Positions 32,718 through 36,309 of a DNA stretch of 36,309 nt are shown here, piece by piece. The notes beneath the pieces were generated by a model. It saw only the letters and a list, made by a program, of their open reading frames with translations, had not been told where the DNA came from and did no database searches. Both the position numbers and the translations under genes were made by a program. The DNA comes from an uncultured Anaerolineae bacterium (lineage in GTDB: Bacteria; Chloroflexota; Anaerolineae; Anaerolineales; Villigracilaceae): assembly GCA_903908605.1 (NCBI GenBank), contig CAIVSQ010000365.1:1-36309 (forward strand), written 5' to 3'. The first letter of the stretch is position 1; each line of letters starts with the position of its first letter.

Positions 32718-35003
32718 TTATTTTCTCTTCATGCGAGTGCGGTTTCGGGCCCAGCCGCTAATAATCACGATCAGCAGCACCACGACAATCAAAACAATCG
32801 ATGCCAGCAGTGCGGGTAGCAGCCAGTTAGGTTTGGCGGCAACCGGAGCTGAGACCGGAACATTCGTATTGCCAGCCGGCAAAACATTTGCCTGGCCTGC
32901 GCCCTGACCGACAGCAGCGGTGGGACCCGCGCTTACATTCAGCAGGGTTGTATCGGTGGTCAATATCTGGCGTTCACTGACAGAAGCGAAGTTACCCGCC
33001 AGACGCCAGCTCAAGGTGGAATCTACCAGCGAGGAAGTCGCCCAATTGACGCCTTCGGTTGAATTACCGAAGACACCGACAACAATATTAGCAGGGTTCC
33101 AACTGGATTGCATAATCTGAACAAAACCCATCTGCGATTCGGGCGAAACTCGGTAGAGAACCCGGTAATTACTGATCACGGGGGTGTCACTACCATCCGG
33201 GAATGGGGCAGGAAGTCCGGCATTCAATTCTTTGACAAAAGGCAGCTCGCTTGGGCGGCCGACCACCATGAAGTTGAATTTTGCCTTCTGATCTTCGGGA
33301 ACAGCATTACCAAAGAATACCGTCAGGTCAACCAGCGGACTATTGACCTGGTCACCCAGGTAAGCAGCCACACGTGAGGCGGCACGCCAGGCTTCCACGT
33401 TGTTCTCGGGCACGACCAGGGCCGTATCGGAAAGAGTCGGGTTATACAGGAAGACAGGCAGGTAAGAAGTCAGGTTTTTCTGGATGGAGGCCGGGGTAAT
33501 GCTGGATTCAACGATCGGTAAATGTAGAACCGATTCAGGCCAGATATTGACCCACAAACCCTGGTTTGCATTGGGCGGGGTGCAGTCGTCTGTTGGCCAG
33601 AGTGTTGTGGCTACCTGCAAAATATTACGCCCAGGCACAATCGCAGCAGAGGGTATCTGGATACGAGCCTTGTTGGTGGCCGCAGCCGATGAAGCCTCGC
33701 CCATGCGTACACTGCCAATCGGGCGATTGTTCAGAAGCACCACAATACCAGACCGTTCAAAATTCAACATGGCTGAATTGCCATAGATCAAATCGAAATA
33801 TGCATCTGAAGCAGTAGTATAGCCAGCCGGAACATTGAAGATATAACGGGTAAAGTTGACACCACGGCTCTGAACGATCGTGTTACGGTAACCCATTTCT
33901 GCCAGTGTGCGGTCAACAGCCTGGCCACCAGTCGCAACCGAAGGCTGAACCTTATCAATTACAGCCACATTAGGAGCCTGGTTGGCCTGCAGGACACCAG
34001 TGCTGACGGCCTGGGCGGCCTTTACAGCCGCAGAATCGGTAGCACCAGAGACAACCAACACAACGTGCGAGGGGCTCCAGGGCGAATTGACCATCTGAAC
34101 CACGCCATCATCATCATTGCCACCAACAGGGGAGAATTTTCCATTCACGGCGGGCATGGCAAGTGTAAGTTCAGAAAGGGTTGGCAGGGAAGCAGCCTTA
34201 CCCACGAAGACTATGTGATTAGCCTTTTGCTGTTCAGGGGTCAGGGAGCTGACCGTTACGAGATCAAGAGCCAGGTTGTTTCCGCTCAAATTGCTCAAAC
34301 CAGCCGAAACAGTGAAGGCAGCTTTCAACTCAGCCGCGCTGGGTTTATCAGGCACCACGATGACAGCCGTATCGGTGATCACCAAGTTTTGAAAAATTGG
34401 GCGCGGGAAATTCACCAGGCTGGTATCGGGCATCACCGTGTCATGGGGGAACACAAACCGGGTGGAGGGGTGAATAAACACATTTGTGGATTGGGCTACA
34501 TTACAAGCATTACCACTGTTCAGCACAAAACTGATCGTCATGGTTTGATCGATGGACTGCGGAATAAGCTGATCCGCAGGCAACGGGACCACAATTTTCT
34601 GTTCTCCAACTGTTTCTAGCGGGAGGACATATACAGCCTGGTTGTCAATCAAAACGGTGAGGGTACCACCACCGGTGAAGACATCATTTTTGGCGTTTTG
34701 GACGAGAGTGTTGAAAGTAACACCCATGTAAATTTCCAGTTGAGCGCCATCGGTAATTTTCCAATCTGCTGGAATGGAGAAATAAAAACCGGCGGAGTCA
34801 TAAGAACCAGACAACTGAATTTCTGAGCGCCGAAGCATTTCGAATGTGATCGTGTTCGGATCGGTCACCGGTATTGTTAGCGCACGGGAGCCTGAAGGGG
34901 TGGGGGTTGGCACAAGGGCCTGCGCACTGGTAGCAACCTGACCCAGGAATACACTAATTGTCAAAATCAAAACGAATAATATTTTTACAAGTCGCTTAAA
35001 CAT
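32718..35003 (-). CDS. BcsB-like membrane-anchored polysaccharide synthase subunit
   Basis: The 761-residue protein has a signal peptide (about 1-29), a PTPTPSGS linker, two repeated carbohydrate-binding/flavodoxin-like halves, and a C-terminal membrane anchor at about 727-749 with a basic tail. Pattern of the BcsB family: a jelly-roll strand set with LSGSYDSAGFYFSIPADWKI, a VLIDNQAVYVLPL segment, then NFPRPIFQ and VVVPDKPSAAELKAA; a second copy begins with NVPAGYTTASDAYFDLIYG and has VLLNNRPIGSVRM. In cellulose systems BcsB is the extracytoplasmic partner of the synthase BcsA. No BcsA-type GT2 enzyme is in this window, so its partner is unknown. AAGGAGA precedes the ATG. It lies 20 bases after the Wzz-GGDEF gene. 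Confidence 0.82.
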   Translation of the reverse strand: MFKRLVKILFVLILTISVFLGQVATSAQALVPTPTPSGSRALTIPVTDPNTITFEMLRRSEIQLSGSYDSAGFYFSIPADWKITDGAQLEIYMGVTFNTLVQNAKNDVFTGGGTLTVLIDNQAVYVLPLETVGEQKIVVPLPADQLIPQSIDQTMTISFVLNSGNACNVAQSTNVFIHPSTRFVFPHDTVMPDTSLVNFPRPIFQNLVITDTAVIVVPDKPSAAELKAAFTVSAGLSNLSGNNLALDLVTVSSLTPEQQKANHIVFVGKAASLPTLSELTLAMPAVNGKFSPVGGNDDDGVVQMVNSPWSPSHVVLVVSGATDSAAVKAAQAVSTGVLQANQAPNVAVIDKVQPSVATGGQAVDRTLAEMGYRNTIVQSRGVNFTRYIFNVPAGYTTASDAYFDLIYGNSAMLNFERSGIVVLLNNRPIGSVRMGEASSAAATNKARIQIPSAAIVPGRNILQVATTLWPTDDCTPPNANQGLWVNIWPESVLHLPIVESSITPASIQKNLTSYLPVFLYNPTLSDTALVVPENNVEAWRAASRVAAYLGDQVNSPLVDLTVFFGNAVPEDQKAKFNFMVVGRPSELPFVKELNAGLPAPFPDGSDTPVISNYRVLYRVSPESQMGFVQIMQSSWNPANIVVGVFGNSTEGVNWATSSLVDSTLSWRLAGNFASVSERQILTTDTTLLNVSAGPTAAVGQGAGQANVLPAGNTNVPVSAPVAAKPNWLLPALLASIVLIVVVLLIVIISGWARNRTRMKRK

Positions 35004-35023
35004 TTGTTTCTCCTTATCTACGC

Positions 35024-36157
35024 CTAGGCGTTGGCTTTATTGGCGGATACGAATGAAGCCTTCATTTCCATAACATACACGGGAACTTCACTCTTCTGCC
35101 TGGCTTGATCCAACGCATTGGTCGCCCTCTCAAACAACTCCGGCGCAGTAATTCGGCTGCCATATTCTGCACCACCGATATGGGCATCGAGATTTAATAC
35201 CAGGTCAAATTGGCCAAGATCCACTGGCTGGGAGAGCGATTGGAAAATCCGCTCAAAAATACGGTTGGCAGCAATACCAGGGGTATTGGGCAGCATAACC
35301 ACAAAACTGATGTCATCCCAACGGCCGATCACATCGTTGCCGCGCAGTTCTTTGTGCAGGGTATCGGTGACATTTTTGAAAACATTCTGAAGTGTAGCGA
35401 CCGGCAAGGTGTCAATCAAATCGCTGATACCGGCCAGTTCAATGATGCCAATACTCATTACCGTATCGGGCTTTTCCGCCAGAACATCTTCTACACGGCG
35501 AACAAGGAAACGCTTGTTGAAGACACCGGTCATATTATCGATGTTAAAGCGCTGCCTAAAGGCCTCGAGCGGCAGACGAATTTGTTCACTCAGGACAGCC
35601 AGTGCCATGCCAATGATCAAACCCAACAGCAGAGCAATCGCAGAGTAAAGCAATGGCTGAGGGCTGACAGGCTCAACGGGTGGGGTAGCAATATCCAAAA
35701 AGTCAACAGTGTAAACCTGGTTCAACTTGCTGACGAATTTGATCGATTCGCTGCTGATGGTATTTGCCATTTCCGACGCCAGCTTCGGATCAGGACCAAC
35801 CACACTGACCTCAAGAACACTGGAACTGGAAACGACCGAGGCGTTGTAGGTATATGCCACGATGTCAGCAGGTTGCAATTTCAAACTAGCCAGGGTTTCG
35901 GTGAGAATGCGCTCGCTGTTCATCACCTCATTAATCGTCAACACAACAGACTGTTTGTCCAACGTACTGAGTGTGTTTACCACATCAGATCTATTGACAA
36001 GATCCGCGCTTGGGCTAACAATCAGGCGTGAAATTGCTTCATACTGGGGAACCGCAATAAATGAAGCCCCCAAAGCACCGACCAGGGCGAAGAGCATGGT
36101 CAATAATATAATCCACCAGCCGCGCCTGAGCATCTGAAAGTAAAGTCTTAATTCCAT
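35024..36157 (-). CDS. Wzz-like chain-length protein fused to a degenerate GGDEF domain
   Basis: The 377-residue protein has two membrane segments (about 13-36 and 169-190) enclosing a Wzz/YveK-type extracytoplasmic domain; VEPVSPQPLL just before the second is the usual Pro-rich motif of Wzz proteins. The cytosolic C-terminus (about 205-353) is a GGDEF domain in outline: DNMTGVFNKR matches DxLTGLxNRR, GRWDDISFVVMLPNT matches GRYGGDEFxxxLPxT, and a closing ELFERATNALDQAR is present. The active-site motif reads DDISF (281-285), and the metal-binding DxD is replaced by ELA (240-242), so cyclase activity is unlikely. The inhibitory-site motif RxxD (Arg272, Asp275) is kept. In related systems a tyrosine kinase often holds this C-terminal place. 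The ATG at 36157 has GGAG 9 bases upstream. Confidence 0.87.
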   Translation of the reverse strand: MELRLYFQMLRRGWWIILLTMLFALVGALGASFIAVPQYEAISRLIVSPSADLVNRSDVVNTLSTLDKQSVVLTINEVMNSERILTETLASLKLQPADIVAYTYNASVVSSSSVLEVSVVGPDPKLASEMANTISSESIKFVSKLNQVYTVDFLDIATPPVEPVSPQPLLYSAIALLLGLIIGMALAVLSEQIRLPLEAFRQRFNIDNMTGVFNKRFLVRRVEDVLAEKPDTVMSIGIIELAGISDLIDTLPVATLQNVFKNVTDTLHKELRGNDVIGRWDDISFVVMLPNTPGIAANRIFERIFQSLSQPVDLGQFDLVLNLDAHIGGAEYGSRITAPELFERATNALDQARQKSEVPVYVMEMKASFVSANKANA

Positions 36158-36309
36158 AATTCTATTCTCCTCTTGAAACAACAAGAAAGGTGTCTTAATT
36201 CCTTCAAACAAAAATTAATCGCATTGCCACAACAGGCAAAACGCGACAAAATCAACGAAAAATTAGGATTCAAAAAGTATTCAGCAATATTAAAAAAATG
36301 AAAGAAGCA
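36158..36309 (-). other. Upstream region of the wzz-GGDEF gene, cut by the window end
   Basis: A+T-rich sequence with no gene. I see no convincing promoter or aptamer in it, so the transcript may begin outside the window. Confidence 0.4.

Noticed and set aside
35024-35545. Active diguanylate cyclase domain
   Set aside because: The GGDEF signature reads DDISF and the metal-binding acidic pair is lost, so synthesis of c-di-GMP is unlikely.
35210-36031. Open frame of 273 codons on the plus strand opposite the wzz-GGDEF gene
   Set aside because: It is a shadow of a gene with clear domains; its translation lacks any family pattern and it has no ribosome-binding site that I can see.
17100-36309. 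Recently acquired genomic island
   Set aside because: No integrase, transposase, tRNA target or flanking repeat is visible. The sequence looks somewhat richer in A+T, but I could not compute this.

Overview
The window looks like chromosomal DNA from a Chloroflexota bacterium, probably class Anaerolineae. This is inferred from protein style: membrane-anchored proteins with long Pro/Thr linkers, a RodZ-like protein with a Pro/Thr/Ser tail, and the mix of gene families. No rRNA, tRNA, transposase, phage gene or CRISPR array was seen. All family assignments come from reading motifs and domain order, not from database searches.

Left part, about 1-17100, is mostly housekeeping. It holds rplI (L9), a RodZ-like protein with two helix-turn-helix domains, and rimO. 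A shared terminator separates these from a leftward set: a TPR-like membrane protein, murJ, a small zinc-ribbon protein, an atypical SDR and a DUF503 protein. A divergent promoter pair at 7983-8110 then drives DUF503 leftward and a long rightward run: folC, lon, a classical SDR, an M24 peptidase, tag, an alpha/beta hydrolase, an MFS transporter and a metallo-beta-lactamase-fold hydrolase. The last genes are packed with 4-base overlaps or very short gaps.

Right part, about 17100-36309, is an exopolysaccharide/surface-glycan locus. It opens with a class I cyclic di-GMP riboswitch (GEMM-I) and a rho-independent terminator in front of a secreted beta-helix protein. A second, lipoprotein-type copy of that beta-helix protein lies 6.7 kb further on. 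All other genes read leftward: (order of transcription) a Wzz-like chain-length protein fused to a degenerate GGDEF domain, a BcsB-like membrane-anchored protein, an initiating sugar-phosphate transferase, a WbpB/WbpD/WbpE-like trio for a diacetamido-uronic acid sugar, a Wzy-like polymerase, a glycosyltransferase, a Wzx-like flippase, a GT4 glycosyltransferase, a FemAB-like transferase, an ATP-grasp ligase and a polysaccharide deacetylase.

The most interesting idea is that cyclic di-GMP may act on this Wzx/Wzy-type locus at two levels. One is transcription of a secreted beta-helix protein through the riboswitch, where an alternative pairing predicts an OFF switch. The other is the assembly machinery itself: the Wzz-like protein carries DDISF where GGDEF should be, but keeps an RxxD motif at the usual c-di-GMP inhibitory-site position, a layout reminiscent of the Pel receptor PelD. 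The BcsB-like protein adds a further link to c-di-GMP-associated polysaccharide machinery.
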